Source: Scleromitrula shiraiana
Lineage: Eukaryota; Ascomycota; Leotiomycetes; Helotiales; Sclerotiniaceae
NCBI GenBank assembly: GCA_028455995.1
Contig: JABELC010000001.1
Span: forward strand, 4,018,501-4,082,500
Direction: 5' to 3'
Length of the DNA: 64,000 bases
Position numbers and translations under genes: made by a program. This document shows, piece by piece, positions 47,738 through 60,326 of this stretch; positions within the stretch are counted from its first letter, which is position 1, and each line of letters starts with the position of its first letter. The notes below the pieces were generated by a model. It had not been told where the DNA came from. It was given only the letters and a program-made list of their open reading frames with translations, and did no database searches.

Positions 47738-48704
47738 ATGTCCCAAAAATCCGGTAACAATTCGCGAAACATGGAAGGTACAGAAATGCCACACTCCAAC
47801 GAAGTCACCGCCAGCAACAAACGGAGCAGATCACCCGCTCCATTCTTGTCAGAACCGATCTCACCGAGGCAGAAACGTCAAATGACGGAACATTTAAAGC
47901 ATGATTCTACTTTCGAACAGTCATATCACCAGTCAAGCCTCAGTCTTCACGGTTTAGGTCCTTACGATGTACCGGTCCCTAGTGATAAATATCTCCCTTT
48001 CAATATGCAATCCCAGATCCTGAACCGTACCCAAAGTATTCTCGAACAAGCTTTATTTATCTTTATGAATGAGCATTATCCCAAAGCTTTGAAAGAACAT
48101 GAGTGGGAGGAGATAGGCCAGGCGGAGTAAGTCCAACCAATGATATCATATGATAGTGACAAAAATCGATCGTGGAAATAAATTTTCCTCAACCTTTACA
48201 TGCTAAGATTTGAACAGATTGAACGATTTGGCTTCAACGCTACTAGTCCAAATCGCCAAAAGAAACGATCCTCAAAATCACGGTCAAGACGACCCTACTG
48301 CAACACTCTCCAATCTTCTTTCGAAAATTGGTCAGATTCGCCACTGCGCAGTCCACCGCACACGCAAAATCCCAGTCATAATCCTGGAATTAATGCTCCG
48401 TGACGCCCTGTACCTCGTTACTCACCTACATCTCGAAAATCAGGAATACGTTGAGAGTTTAGATGGCATATGTTGTCAGTTAGAACGACTGTCATTTAAT
48501 TTGCAAGCCAGGTTTGGAGAGGAATTGAGGATGAAGGTTCAGAGGGAGCTGGAGATGGTAGAAAGACAAATAGAGGAATTGAGAGCTACGAAGATGGATT
48601 TGGAGGAACAGGGTAAGGAAATCGAGAGTCAAGATGAAGAAATTTACAAAGAGGTTGAGGGGTCGTTGAAGGAAATTACGGTAGCGGTATCTAAGAGATT
48701 CTAG
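47738..48704 (+). CDS. R-x4-H core family protein, paralogue 3
   Basis: Two exons (47738-48126, 48218-48704) give 291 residues. The first ~85 residues are polar and disordered with a basic patch (SPRQKRQ). The shared core follows: MQSQILNRTQSILEQALF, then LLSKIGQIRHCAVHRTRKIP with the motif Arg at residue 171, then LELMLRDALYLV. The C-terminal third is a coiled coil (RELEMVERQIEELRATKMDL). It is the smallest member of the local family and shows the core with the least extra sequence. Function is unknown. Confidence 0.72.
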
Positions 48705-49013
48705 GGCAGCAGCAAGGTTGAGCTTGGGGTTGAGAGGATTCTGAGTGGGATTAGTGGGGATTGCCATAAATAATTACCGGATCAACAAAATAGGAGATAG
48801 CAGTCTATTCCAGTATCATAGCGAGGAACTTTTATTGCTATGGCTATACAAAGAGACAGTATTTATATAAGATCCGGGGCCTGATCGCGAATCGGAGCTT
48901 TTAACTCGATAAATTTTATGTATCAAGTACATCATAGTTGGCTCTCTACTAGCTGGATATCTAATTTTACAATGAGGATATGTTCAAAAAATGCTTTTAC
49001 GCCGAAAAACATG
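48705..49013. other. Convergent intergenic region
   Basis: This holds the 3' ends of paralogue 3 and MEF2; I see no features. Confidence 0.4.
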
Positions 49014-51732
49014 TTACAAAGCTTTTTCCCTTGGCCCAGATAGCCGCTCAAATTTATCAACGCTCATAACAAACGACCCTCTACCACCAGTCAAACTTCT
49101 AAGATGTTTCAGATATCCCACCATTTCTTTTAGAGGTACCCTTGCTGTAATACTTCGCTGTTGGCCTGGTCCAGACGAGTTCAGACTGTTACCATGTGCA
49201 AAAGGATCAGGAGGGGAATAGATTCTTGCCGTGTCAATTATTGGAAGTTCTGTATTAGCTTCTTCGGTTTCACTATCATTCTCAAGTGAAAGTATATGAC
49301 CTCCACGAGCAGATGAGAGATCGTGAACGATTGCTCCTAGGGATGATTCGTCGCAGCTAATTATTACTTTCATAACTGGTTCCATCAATCCAATAGAATT
49401 TGTTTCGAAGCCTTCTTTGAGGGCTGCTTGAACTGCCAATCTGGATGCTGCAGATATGGCGGCGGAAGTAGTGTCCGGGCCAAATATGTGAGCAATAGGA
49501 TCGAACTTCAATAGCACGTGTGCAGAATGTAATGGAAATGCTCGGCGAGGGCCACGAGCTAATGCTGCCATAGCTCCATTAATTAAAGCTGTGCGCAAAC
49601 TGGCGAGTGTTATATCAGATGGTAGAGAAGTAATAGCACCTGTTTCATTGTTTGTGTTTGCAATGCGAACAATAATGAAATTGCCTTCGAGCTCAACCGT
49701 GTGATCAAATTCTTCAGAAGGCTGTACATCAGGCCCGATGCTAGCTTCACATCCAGCTTTGCCTTTTTTGCCTGCTACTTCACGATCAAATATGTATTCT
49801 TGAGGTGACGTTTGGGATAGTATACATTCTCGATAACTGATCTCAATATTTCCCATCGTGGCCTTGGCTTTGAAATCGTTCACAAGTCTATCTCTTGCAA
49901 TTTCTAGGTGGAGTTCACCCATACCACTTAGTAAGATTTGTCCAGATTCTTCATCAATATTTACGTGAAGACTGGGATCTTCTCGTAACAATAACTGTAA
50001 TATCTCTGTTACGTTTTTCTCTTCACTTAGACTGTGCGGCTCAATGGCGGCGAAGAATACTGGTGCTGGAACATCGATCGGGCGAAGTTGCAAGATGTTG
50101 AGAGGTGGTGGCGGGCCATTCTTTGGGTGAACTCCTGTATATACCATCAATGTGTCGCCGGTACGAGCGTGTTTTAACCCCGCGATGACTCCAATTTGGC
50201 CAGCTGGAATGCTTGATATTTCTACAGCATCAGACGCATACATTTGCAAAAGTCTCTGAGCTCGTTCGGAAACATGGAGATTCGTGTTCCACAATGCAGC
50301 GTTACGTCGGAGTGTCCCCGAATACACTCTGATATAGACCAAGACTCCACGTCGAGGATCGTTAACGACTTTAAAGGCAAGTGCACAAGCTTCAATGTGA
50401 TTCACCATTGAAAGCTGGGCAGATGACTTTTTAACGAGATGCTTAGGTTGTGTGGCAGCAAGATCTAATTTACCACGTAACAGATCAGAAAGGCTGCCGT
50501 GGACATTTCCAAGACGTATTTCTGGGTTAGGCCTTTCTGTAGGATTGGGCAGTAGATTGTTGATGGCATCAAGAAGTGGCTGGACACCTATGTTTCGAAA
50601 ACTTGCACCAGCAAAGACAGGGATGAGTCGACCTGTCCCATCCAATACACAACGCCTTAGACTATTAAGAATGTCGTTTGGCGGTATGAGTAAGCTATCG
50701 TCGTTACATTCTAGCCAAGTTTCGAGTAGTACTTCATCAAATTCGCATAGCGCCTCAACGAGTGCAGCTCGTGCTTTGACCAATTCAGTAGCGAGTGCCT
50801 GGTCGACGCCCTTCAACTGATCTAGCGTAAAGTGTTGAATCACCTTGCCATCTCCGCCTTCTTTCCACTTAAGAGCAGAAAGATTGATAGCATCAGCAAC
50901 CCCAATAAATTTGCCCTTTCCACCTTCCCACCACGGAATTTGACAAATGGCAGGCCAGCCCCGAAGTCTGGATCCAATTTCCTTGATAGTACGACCAAAT
51001 GCAGCCCCTTCCCTGTCTAATTTGTTGACAAAGATAATCCTTGGGATCTGATAATTATTGGCTTGAGCCCATACTTTCTCTGTCTGAGCTTCAACGCCAG
51101 CTACACCATCCAAGATACATACAGCACCATCAAGAATTCTCAAAGACCGAAGGACTTCGAACGTGAAATCTGCATGACCCGGAGTATCAATTAGATTAAC
51201 TGTGTGAGAAATGTGAGATCTAGGCTGATTGTCCCTTTTAGGTGTAACAGTATCAGAGACAGGAGGCCAATGAAAAGTCACAGCTGCTGACTGGATGGTG
51301 ATACCCCTAGCTCTCTCTGCTGGAAGGAAATCCGTAACAGTGGATCCATCATCGACATCTGTAAAACTTGTTAGGTATAATTCACGGCATATATTACAAA
51401 TGTCACCATGTGATAAAATGAAATCATACCTCCTAATCGTTGAGTGTAGCCACTGTAATAGAGCATACGCTCTGTAGTAGTAGTTTTACCCTTTTTGATG
51501 TGTCAGAATCCTTTCCATATACAGGACAAGGCAACCTTACGGCATCAATGTGTGCTATAATCCCAATATTGCGAGTCGTAGCAACCAAATGCTCATCTTC
51601 AGGTGGTTGGTGTGAATTATAACGTATGAATGTTTTTAATTGGATTGCTTCTTTTACATGACATCGAAGAGGGGGAGATCTCAGGTATTGATGCCATATT
51701 CGGCACCCTCTCTTTGATGTCAACAGAAGCAT
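49014..51732 (-). CDS. MEF2: Mitochondrial elongation factor G2 (ribosome-releasing factor 2)
   Basis: Three exons on the minus strand (51732-51541, 51490-51430, 51358-49014) give about 865 residues. The ATG at 51732 begins an Arg/Ser-rich presequence (LLTSKRGCRIWHQYLRS) suited to mitochondrial import. GTPase motifs are NIGIIAHIDAGKTTTTE (with the first intron between A and G), DTPGHAD at 142-148 and NKLD at 196-199. EF-G domains II-V follow, including LLREDPSLHV and SGMGELHLEIARDRL. EF-G2 works with ribosome recycling factor to split mitochondrial ribosomes after termination. The segment before DTPGH is extended by about 20 residues, as is common in fungal MEF2, and helps separate it from MEF1. 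Confidence 0.94.
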
Positions 51733-52182
51733 CACACTAGAAAATTCAAACAATTGAGATTTGAAGTCCGAGACATATTATTCTCCAAATAGCTCCAAAG
51801 ATAGAGTTGCAGCTTGCAAGATATTGCTTATAAATTATGCCTGAGGCTCTCATGAGCATGAAGTATGATGGCGGAATAAGCCAACCATTAATATCCGAGA
51901 ACCTTGGAACTGTATGGTTAACCTGTTGACGACTACCTCCCTCATCTATAATCATTCAATCATTCTCAGGGTAATAATTGCTTTCCTTTACAACTATCAT
52001 CTATTTTTTCAGTTGTTCATGAATTTGCGTATACCCCAGATGTATTGACTTCGATGCGCAAATCCTATTCCAGTTGATAAATTGCTTTGTTCTCCCATTT
52101 ATTGTTGTCAATACATCTCAATAGTATATCCTTCTACACCCACCTGGATAAAAGACACAATTCTACGCTATTCATCATCATC
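51733..52182. promoter_or_regulatory. Divergent promoter, MEF2 and VPS17
   Basis: This is a 450-base shared upstream region. I see no specific motif. Confidence 0.4.
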
Positions 52183-54105
52183 ATGGATTACTCTAATCCA
52201 ATCAACGATGCCGATAATCCAGCAGGTTCTTCTCCATGGGGATCACCACCAGTTCCATCCCCGCAACAACCAAGATCCAATACATTCCCTTCGAGAGATG
52301 TTATTTCCCCGACACCTTATGGTCCAAATTCAGGCACCATAAACTATTCGCAGGATGATATAATGGGAGCAGGTGGTTTCAACCGACCAAATAGTAGTAC
52401 TGGTGTATCAGTATCCGATAACGATAGTCGCCGACCTGACACGGCCGAATCTACTCAAAGTGACGCCGACCAGCAGCAAGCATTTGGACAACAATACCGA
52501 CAACAAACACCTTCGCAACAGCAATACCAAGCCGGCCAGCATAGACCGGAACCGCAAAGGTACCATCAAACTGCCGCGAGACAAGCACACCACACTCAGA
52601 ACACACACTACAAATTGCAAGCTAAAATTACTGGATTGGAGCGTACAGGGAGGAAGGATCCGATATTACGGTTCGATGTTCACGTAAGTCATCGATTCAG
52701 AGCATCAAACGATCTTCAAGTGTTGACAATTTAGACCAACCTTCCCAAGTTCCGAACCACCCAATTTCGCGATGTTCGCCGAACACACTCTGAATTCATC
52801 AAATTAGCCGACCATCTTATATCTTCGAATCCAGAAGCTATTGTTCCCGCGGTTCCTCCAGCATTGACATCCGCGGGTGCTGGTACTGATGAAGATGAGG
52901 CACGCGTCAAGGCTTCCCTACAGAGATGGCTCAACTATGTTTGTGCAAATGAGGTTTTGATGAGAGATGATGAAATGGTACTTTTCGTTGAGAGTGATTT
53001 TGGCTATAGTCCGATGTTGAAGAGGAAGCAGCCCGCCACTGGTGTTCGTAGAAGAGTTATCAAGCAGTTTGCTCCGCCACCGGATGACACACCCGAGTTA
53101 CAAGATGCTAGACCAGTTGTCAAGCTTTTCTACCTAGGTACAATGGATGCAGGCCATAAAGTGGACAAGTTGGTCAAAGCTCGACGAGGTAAGAGTCTAT
53201 CACATGATGAGTATAAGTACACAATTAACATCTATGCAGGCTTGGGTTTAGCAGAATCGGATTTTGGCGTCAAGCTAGGTGCAATGAACGTTCAGGAACC
53301 TCACCAAGGGCTTGCCAATGCATATCGAAAGCTTGGAAAGACTATTCAAACGACGGGGGATTTTCATGCAGCACAAGGCACTGCTGAAGCTACAACGATT
53401 GGTGATCCGCTTCAATATCATTCACAGGATTCCTTTATCGTCAAAGAAACTTTAACAAACCGGCATATTCTTTTGCGTGAACTGCTACAGGCTCAGCAAT
53501 TGACTCGAAGCAAACTCAACGCTGCCGATCGGCTAAAGGCTAGTTCATCCGTACGAAGAGAGAAAGTTGACGAGGCCATATCCGCTTTAGATGAAGCACG
53601 CAGCAATGAACTTTATCTTCAAAACAAAACTCAACGTGTGACATCAAATCTATTACTTGAGCAACGTAGATGGTTCTCCAGAACTGCAGCGGACTTGAGA
53701 TTAAGCATCCGGGAGTATGTGATTCGTGAAATCGAGGCAGAGAGAAGGACTCTAGCAACTTTGGAAAGTATTAGGCCTGATATTCGAGCGATCGACGCAT
53801 CGGGTGGACTCAGCCGGCTGGGCAGAGAGTCGCACCCAGCAGCAAGGAGGGCCAGTCTTGCAGCCAGTCAAGGTCCCAAAGGTGATTCATGGTCAGGCGT
53901 GCCAAGGCGACCAGATGGACTTAACCGCAGCATTTCAGGCAGTTTCATGTCTACTCCCGAGGGCGCAAATGGTGAAGAAGAAGGTGTGGGTCGAGACAGA
54001 TCGCTCAGTGGAAGTACTAGTGGACTACCGGGCTTGAAGGAAGAAGATGATGAGGACAGAGTCGATGCTAGAAATGCGGCGTCGAGATTGGCTAATGTTC
54101 TATGA
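52183..54105 (+). CDS. VPS17: Retromer sorting nexin Vps17
   Basis: Two exons (52183-52683, 52735-54105) give about 623 residues. Residues 1-130 are disordered and Gln-rich. A PX domain follows (YKLQAKITGLERTGRKDP, then LPKFRTTQFRDVRRTHSEF, with PALTSAGAG at its proline loop). The C-terminal half is a long helical BAR-type region (LGKTIQTTGDFHAAQGTAEA; LLRELLQAQQLTRSKLNAA; ADRLKASSSVRREKVDEA), ending in an acidic tail. Vps17 pairs with Vps5 to coat endosomal tubules and return receptors such as Vps10 to the Golgi. The divergent partner MEF2 is functionally unrelated. Confidence 0.92.
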
Positions 54106-56191
54106 AAATCGTGACGGGGGTTCTGATAAAGAAACGTTCCGGTATTTGATCCGCGAAGGGTGGCTTGTCACACGCATTGTACCCCTCAAATTTGTATTGT
54201 TCACACGAATCAGCGGCGCGTATGCAACGCAATAATTTGTTTGTGCGACTTTATCCATCAAGCTATATCTCATACCATTTCAAGATATTCTTTGATGCCC
54301 TCCAAGATAGCTTTACTCAATCCTTACACACCGCTAGAATACACTGCAACTGTTGGTCTTCACCATTGTATTGGCGCATTTTGCATGCTTTCGCTCCCGA
54401 TGCGCCAGTTACCAAATGATTCGGAAAGTTCTCATGATTTTGGTACAACTCGCTAGAAAAGTTGCGTTATCATTCAATTATGTACCCTTGGATTGGATAA
54501 TCAGACCAATCACGAATCCAAACCGGGCCTTTGGTTCGTCAATGTGAGATCGCTTCATTACTGTGATCGAGTTGCACACTTCTGTAAAAATTTGATATAA
54601 ATTCCGTGTCACATATCTGAATTTTACACCTTTTTACATACTGCAGCTCTAGCCACGTCACTGAATATCATTCTATTTCCAAATTTGAGACTCATTGATC
54701 TGCTCCTCATCATCGCAATCCTCCAGTCGGGTGAAATTCTAATCCCTCAACTAGGGATAGGGCCAAATACGACGCTGTGGCGAGAAAACAGATCTCTACA
54801 CAGCATTAAGCAATACGGGCCGTCTTCTTCCGGAAGAGAGGGGCTGATAACATACTTACTTACCCGCATTCAATCTCCATTGTCACTTGTGCCCCAAATA
54901 TCATTTATGTATTTTTTGCTCATATTCGTTATCCGCTTGGGCAAACAGGCAATCAAGGCCACCTCACACAGTTAAAAGTGGATACAGTCTATCTCTCTTT
55001 TTCTTTACGTATTATGACAACCTCCGAAAGGCCCAGAATAAAATGACGATTTTTGCATCACCATCAAGCATTCTTATTCGCTATTTTTTTTTCTCGAGTT
55101 TTCTATCAAGGTTCAAATTTAGCGACCGGTAGATGGCATTAGGGGATTATCAATAACTAGGTGCCAACATATTTCTATCATCTCTCTTGACTCGAGCATA
55201 GGTAAGTTATCTACCGTTTTCTGGGTAGATCCGGGGTATCGACATGGATATTAATGTGGCTCAATTAGCTGATTAGTGATTCTTCCAATATCAGGGGAGG
55301 AGGATATAGAGGGGTAATGGATTGTTTGTTAGTGAACGGATCATTGGGATTGGATGATTTTAACGTCTTACCGAGCTTGGACCTCGAGTTCTCATACATC
55401 ATCTACTTAACTAGGTAGTAATTAGCTAGGTACTTTGTCTTGTCTTTGTACCATGTAGAGTTGCAAATACACTGTGTTATCACTTTCAATTATGCGTTGA
55501 AAGTCGATAGATAAAGGACACTTGGTCCTTATCTCAATTGCTGCAGAATATGCGACGAGGCTCATAATTGATCCCTTGCTTAAATTGTTAAAAGTCTCGG
55601 CACTATCTTCCATCGCATGCCTATGTATCGGTAATTGTGGGGTTTGGGATTCTTATCCTGGCTATTTTGTCATGCAATAAATCATGACAAAGGATTATCC
55701 ATCAAATGCGAATGGTCAAGTTCTCTTCAACCTCAGTGAGTGACAGCACCGGCCTGGCCCCGCACAGAAATCACACAAGACGTGGTGTGCTTCCGTGCCT
55801 GTATCTGCATTCTGCAGGGTAAGTACATATATTGCATGGATAATTTGAGCATTCTAGCATATTGAATTTCCTTATTGAACGACTCGATGGTTAGAAACAA
55901 GATAGATTAGCCATGCAAGAACCCTATTCAATGATATCTCTGCGATTAGAGACAGATAGCTACAAGCTACGTGACTTGACAATAGCCCTTTCAGGGCGTT
56001 CAAGAAATCTGTATAAGTTTGGGGGTGGACTTTCATTTTGTATGAGGAAGGAGCAGAGATATATATTCACCCCCACACAATTTCTTAGTTGAGAGCATTC
56101 TTTTAGCTCACATTTTGCTCATTTTCTGTCTCAAATCATCTGATAACGCATACGAAGAAATATATAAGCTTACCTACGCTTATCGCATCAA
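54106..56191. other. Intergenic, no supported gene
   Basis: A 2.1-kb stretch. A 96-codon hydrophobic frame at 54685-54975 and overlapping short frames lack recognisable domains or splice partners. TATA-like sequences at about 56056 and 56161 precede the dehydrogenase gene. Confidence 0.45.
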
Positions 56192-57659
56192 ATGGCGCCA
56201 GCTTTGAACGATAATGCCTGCGAGGTGGAGGTTTCATCCCAAGCGACTGGCAAATCTACTATCTATAGCAGTGTGTTACATGGAATACAAGACGTGAGAT
56301 TGGTCAGAGCAATTCATCCCGCGTTTCTTGGAAATGCAAGATATATAACATTCAACTAACCCCACGTTAAGGAAGTTCGCAATATCACCGAGCCGCTCGC
56401 TGGTGAACTTCAAATCCAAATCAAATCTACAGGAATTTGTGGCTCGGATGTAAGTTACTACAAGAAATTTGCCAATGGCGATCTATGTGCTTGCGCTCCT
56501 CTATCACTTGGCCATGAGGCTTCTGGTGTAGTTGTCGGTATTGGGCCACAAGTTAATGGCTTCTCAATCGGTGATCGAGTTGCTCTTGAAGTGGGAATAT
56601 CTTGTGGGCAGTGTGCGATTTGCAGGAAAGGAAGATATAATCTTTGTAAGCAGATGAGGTTCAGGAGTAGTGCGAAAAGTGTGCCGCACTTTCAGGGCAC
56701 ATTGCAAGAACGAATTAATCATCCGGCTGTTTGGTGTCACAAGTATGTATCCATTGGCAATTGAAGATGAAGGAACCCTCGCTGATTTTGAACTTAGACT
56801 CCCTGATCATATCTCTTTTGATGCTGCAGCTCTTTTGGAACCGCTTTCTGTCGCTATACATTCTTTGAATCGAGCAGCTCCCACACCAGGCTCCACTGCT
56901 TTGGTGATTGGAGTAAGTATATTCAATGAATAAAATTCATAGTTTTGAAGGAACAACTAACACAGTACTTAGGCTGGAGCAGTTGGACTCCTCGTTGCAG
57001 CTATGGCTCGTCAATCTGGCTGTCCGATCGTAACCATCACTGATGTGGACCACGGCCGAGTTCAATACGCCCTCGACAACGGGTTCGCGACCCATGGTTA
57101 CGTAATTCCACGATCATCACCACCAACATCTACATCTACATCCGGTACATCTACACCATCTGAACCAGCTACTGGGGCAACGACCCCTCTATCTACTTAC
57201 AGCATAAGCTCTTCCCTTGACACTGCCAAATCTGTCGCTATAGACGCACTCTCTGTATCATCCTTCTCAGATCCAGTCAATGAAGAAGATCACGAGGGCG
57301 TCGATGTATCCTTTGAATGTACCGGAAAAGAGATCTGCATGCAAACCGCGATATACGCAACCAAGCCTGGTGGAAAATGCATAATGGTAGGAATGGGAAC
57401 ACCGATTCAAACGCTTCCTCTTAGCGCAGCACACTTGAGAGAGGTGGATATCTTAGGTGTCTTTAGATATGCGAATACGTATGCAACGGGCATAAGGATG
57501 TTGAGTGCAAGTGGATTGGGTGGAGGACTACCAAGTTTAGATAAGATGGTTACGCATCGATTTGTGGGGTTGCGGAGGGCTAAAGAGGCGTTTGAGCTCG
57601 CAGGGAGGACGGTGGATGATGATGGGAAATTGGTTTTGAAGGTTGTAATTGAGGCTTAG
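56192..57659 (+). CDS. Zinc-dependent sorbitol/xylitol-type dehydrogenase
   Basis: Four exons (56192-56293, 56372-56742, 56798-56912, 56973-57659) give about 424 residues. Catalytic zinc ligands are Cys57 (TGICGSD) and His82-Glu83 (LGHEASG). Structural zinc ligands are Cys112, 115, 118 and 126 (CGQCAICRKGRYNLC). The NAD loop VIGAGAVGLL spans the third intron. The segment TLQERINHPAVWCHK is typical of fungal sorbitol, xylitol and L-arabinitol dehydrogenases. It should oxidise a polyol to a ketose with NAD+. A Ser/Thr-rich insertion (57102-57300) interrupts the cofactor domain and makes it about 70 residues longer than usual. Which polyol it prefers cannot be read. Confidence 0.9.
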
Positions 57660-58182
57660 CGGTCTGTTGGTTTAAATTGGGGTTGTTGAGGTTTCTCTTT
57701 AAAATATAGCAAACCTTTGGGGTGGCTTTTCTGTGAATAATGATGGAGGTTTTGGGGCTTATGGAGCTCGCATGGGCTGCTTGTGCTTTTATCTTTCCTC
57801 TTTACTGGTATAGATCTAGTGAGTTAGCAATGTCATGACTTGTCCTTTCACTTGGGTTGAGTTTGTTAATATCGTACAACTTCTTGCGACATCACAATGA
57901 ATGAGAACAAGCACATTTTTAGTGTATCGTGAACATACAAGATATGCTTAATTAGAAGAATGCTGTGTTTGAATGAGCTATCTATTGCCAATGTGCCTAT
58001 CTTCGTCTCATTTATTTCGTAATCTCATTTACTTGAGTCATTTCCATATCATATTCATTAACGTTAGTCACATATGACAATCTTTTTGTCATCTTGCCAT
58101 ATCAAGAAATTGCACGCCTGCCTCTCCGTACGCCTCAAACCAATGCGCCGCTCAGTCCGCCTATAATTCCTCCAACAATGCT
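57660..58182. other. Convergent intergenic region
   Basis: This is AT-rich 3' flanking DNA between the dehydrogenase and CSN6; I see no features. Confidence 0.4.
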
Positions 58183-59471
58183 CTATCCGATAAGATCCCC
58201 AACATTCATAACTTGATGCATAGGGTGAGAGGGATCGTTCCACGACGTGCCATGATCCCGCTTCAACTTCGACGACTTACCATACTGCACAATAGAAAAC
58301 TTTTTTCCTGTTTCTCGGATTTCTTGTACAGACTTGGTAAGTTCGCTGAGGAGAGAAATCAAACTAACATCGTTTTTCTCCGACATGAGTTCGTGTTCGA
58401 ATCCTATACTATCCGCCGGAATGAGGACACTGAGACGGGCTAAAAGCGCTTGAATCGAACGAAGTATGGAATGATTGACTGGCCTAAATTTCTCAGACTC
58501 GGCATCAGATTCAGAGATAACACCGTCGGATATATATGAGGGAGGAAGGTTTTGCAGGTAGACAGAAATCAGGTTGATTCGAGAATGCAGCATCTTTATC
58601 GCGTTTGCTTTTGCGGTTAGTGCAGCAAGCTGTTCTTCGTCTTCGCGTGATAGAAACTGCAAATCGGCACTTTCAGAGCTCTCGGATTTATCCTTGGTTT
58701 TGCCTTTCCCCTTTCTCTTTCCCTTATCGTCTGGTGTAGGTGACTTCTTAGTTGTACTTTCGATAGCTGTGGCATTTCCTCCACCTCTAGCCACAAAATC
58801 AACACTGATCATTTCTGCCTCGCCTGTCTCGACACTGTATGGGAGTTCTCTAAATTTGATCGAATGTTGCGGTTCGGCATCTTTCATTTCCTTGTCTTCG
58901 CCGGTCTCCTTATTGCCTCCTTCTATTTCATAATTGCTTTCGTAGATTGTTAGAGGAAGCTTTCCGCCGACTGTGCCAGAGATTACTTCTTCGGGGTGAA
59001 AACCGAGGAGGAGCGCGGTCTCATTGTATTCGGAGAGTAGTTGTTCGTGGATAGGAAGATGCGCAGGCTGTGGCCCAGATTTAGGTAATATGGTGAACCA
59101 ACCAACTAGATCAAGTGCAGGGCTTTTGTGAACGTCCTTCACTGGAGAGTGTCAGCATGTCAATACCACAGGATTAACTTAGGAAACATACTCTGCTCTA
59201 ATCTGGAAGGAAACCAGTCTTTATCAAACAATATTCCCCCCTTCTCAGGAGATTCTTTGACCAAACATTCAAATGCATGCTCGATAGTGATCTCTCGCCC
59301 AATTTGTTGACCGAGTAAAGCGCCAACTATAGGACCATGTTGTTGTCGCAGAGTATGTCTTGTAATGTAGTCCGAAATTGTGAGGAGGACCAGAGGATGT
59401 AGAGCTACTTGGAGACCAGAATCTGAGGACTTCTGCGTCGAAAGCAAAGGATTCTGTAAATCGGCTGCCAT
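58183..59471 (-). CDS. CSN6: COP9 signalosome subunit 6
   Basis: Two exons on the minus strand (59471-59192, 59141-58183) give about 412 residues. I chose the ATG at 59471 because the upstream extension starts without an ATG. The MPN domain fills the N-terminal half: VALHPLVLLTISDYITRH, then HGPIVGALLGQQIGREITIE, then LDLVGWFTILP. The JAMM zinc motif (H-x-H...D) is absent, as expected for CSN6, the inactive partner of CSN5. A Lys-rich disordered loop (DDKGKRKGKGKTKDKSE) separates the MPN domain from the helical C terminus that packs into the signalosome bundle. The complex removes Nedd8 from cullins. Confidence 0.9.
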
Positions 59472-60326
59472 TTTCAAACCGCCCAAAGGAATTTGATAAT
59501 TTGGCAGGCAGTTGTAAATTTTTTTTATGGCCTGTCAATATCGATGTTAATGTTATTATTGTCTGGATGTTTATTTTGTTTGATACATCTCGACTTGGAA
59601 GCTTTATCGATTGAGAGCGGTTAAACCTCGGCGCTGTTTTACGGTAGCCTTACATGGGATCTAGCTCCAACCCCACCTCCCTGAGCTCCTCTCCCGGATA
59701 ACCATAGATAGTATGAATTAATGAATCTATCTACATAATAATATATAGTATGACCTTTACATATGTTGGATTAACGATAGAGGATCTCTTTACTATTAAC
59801 TAACATTCTTCTCTTCTAATGTTTATCATCCATTTCCACCGCAAATAAAATCCAATATCATGATCATAGTCATGATCATCTTGTAATCTTAACAGTCTTT
59901 TTGATATCCAGTGATGTCCAATAAGATTTTTGTGTATTAACACCAACATAAAATACATATAAGTTATATCCACCTGTCCTTTGACTGAAGTCAGTACTTT
60001 CCTCCTCGCTCCATAGCATGAAAGAACTGGCATCTATAGTCAATGAAAAGCAATCCATGTCTAGTAATTTTATGTTGTGACATGTAAGAGTCTTTCTGCT
60101 CGATGTCTTTGTTTCATTTCAATTTTCCAAGTTTAACATATCTATATTGTCATTGTACTTCAGACAGTGTTTGAAGATGTAGTAGAATCTTCTATGAAGA
60201 TGAAATCTACTTCTCTGCTTTCTTTTTTCTTTGTTTTTGAGATCTCCATATGTCAATCATATATCCTCTTCACATCTTCATCACCTTTACACATTGATTC
60301 CTTTGGCCTCTAATTTCATATTCAGA
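59472..60326. promoter_or_regulatory. Divergent intergenic region, CSN6 and unknown gene
   Basis: There is no gene. Near 59858-59880 the palindrome ATGATCAT occurs twice, 4 bases apart. Confidence 0.4.

Noticed and set aside
54685..54975. 96-codon hydrophobic frame
   Set aside because: It has no domain, no splice partner and overlapping frames of similar length; it is probably chance in AT-rich DNA.
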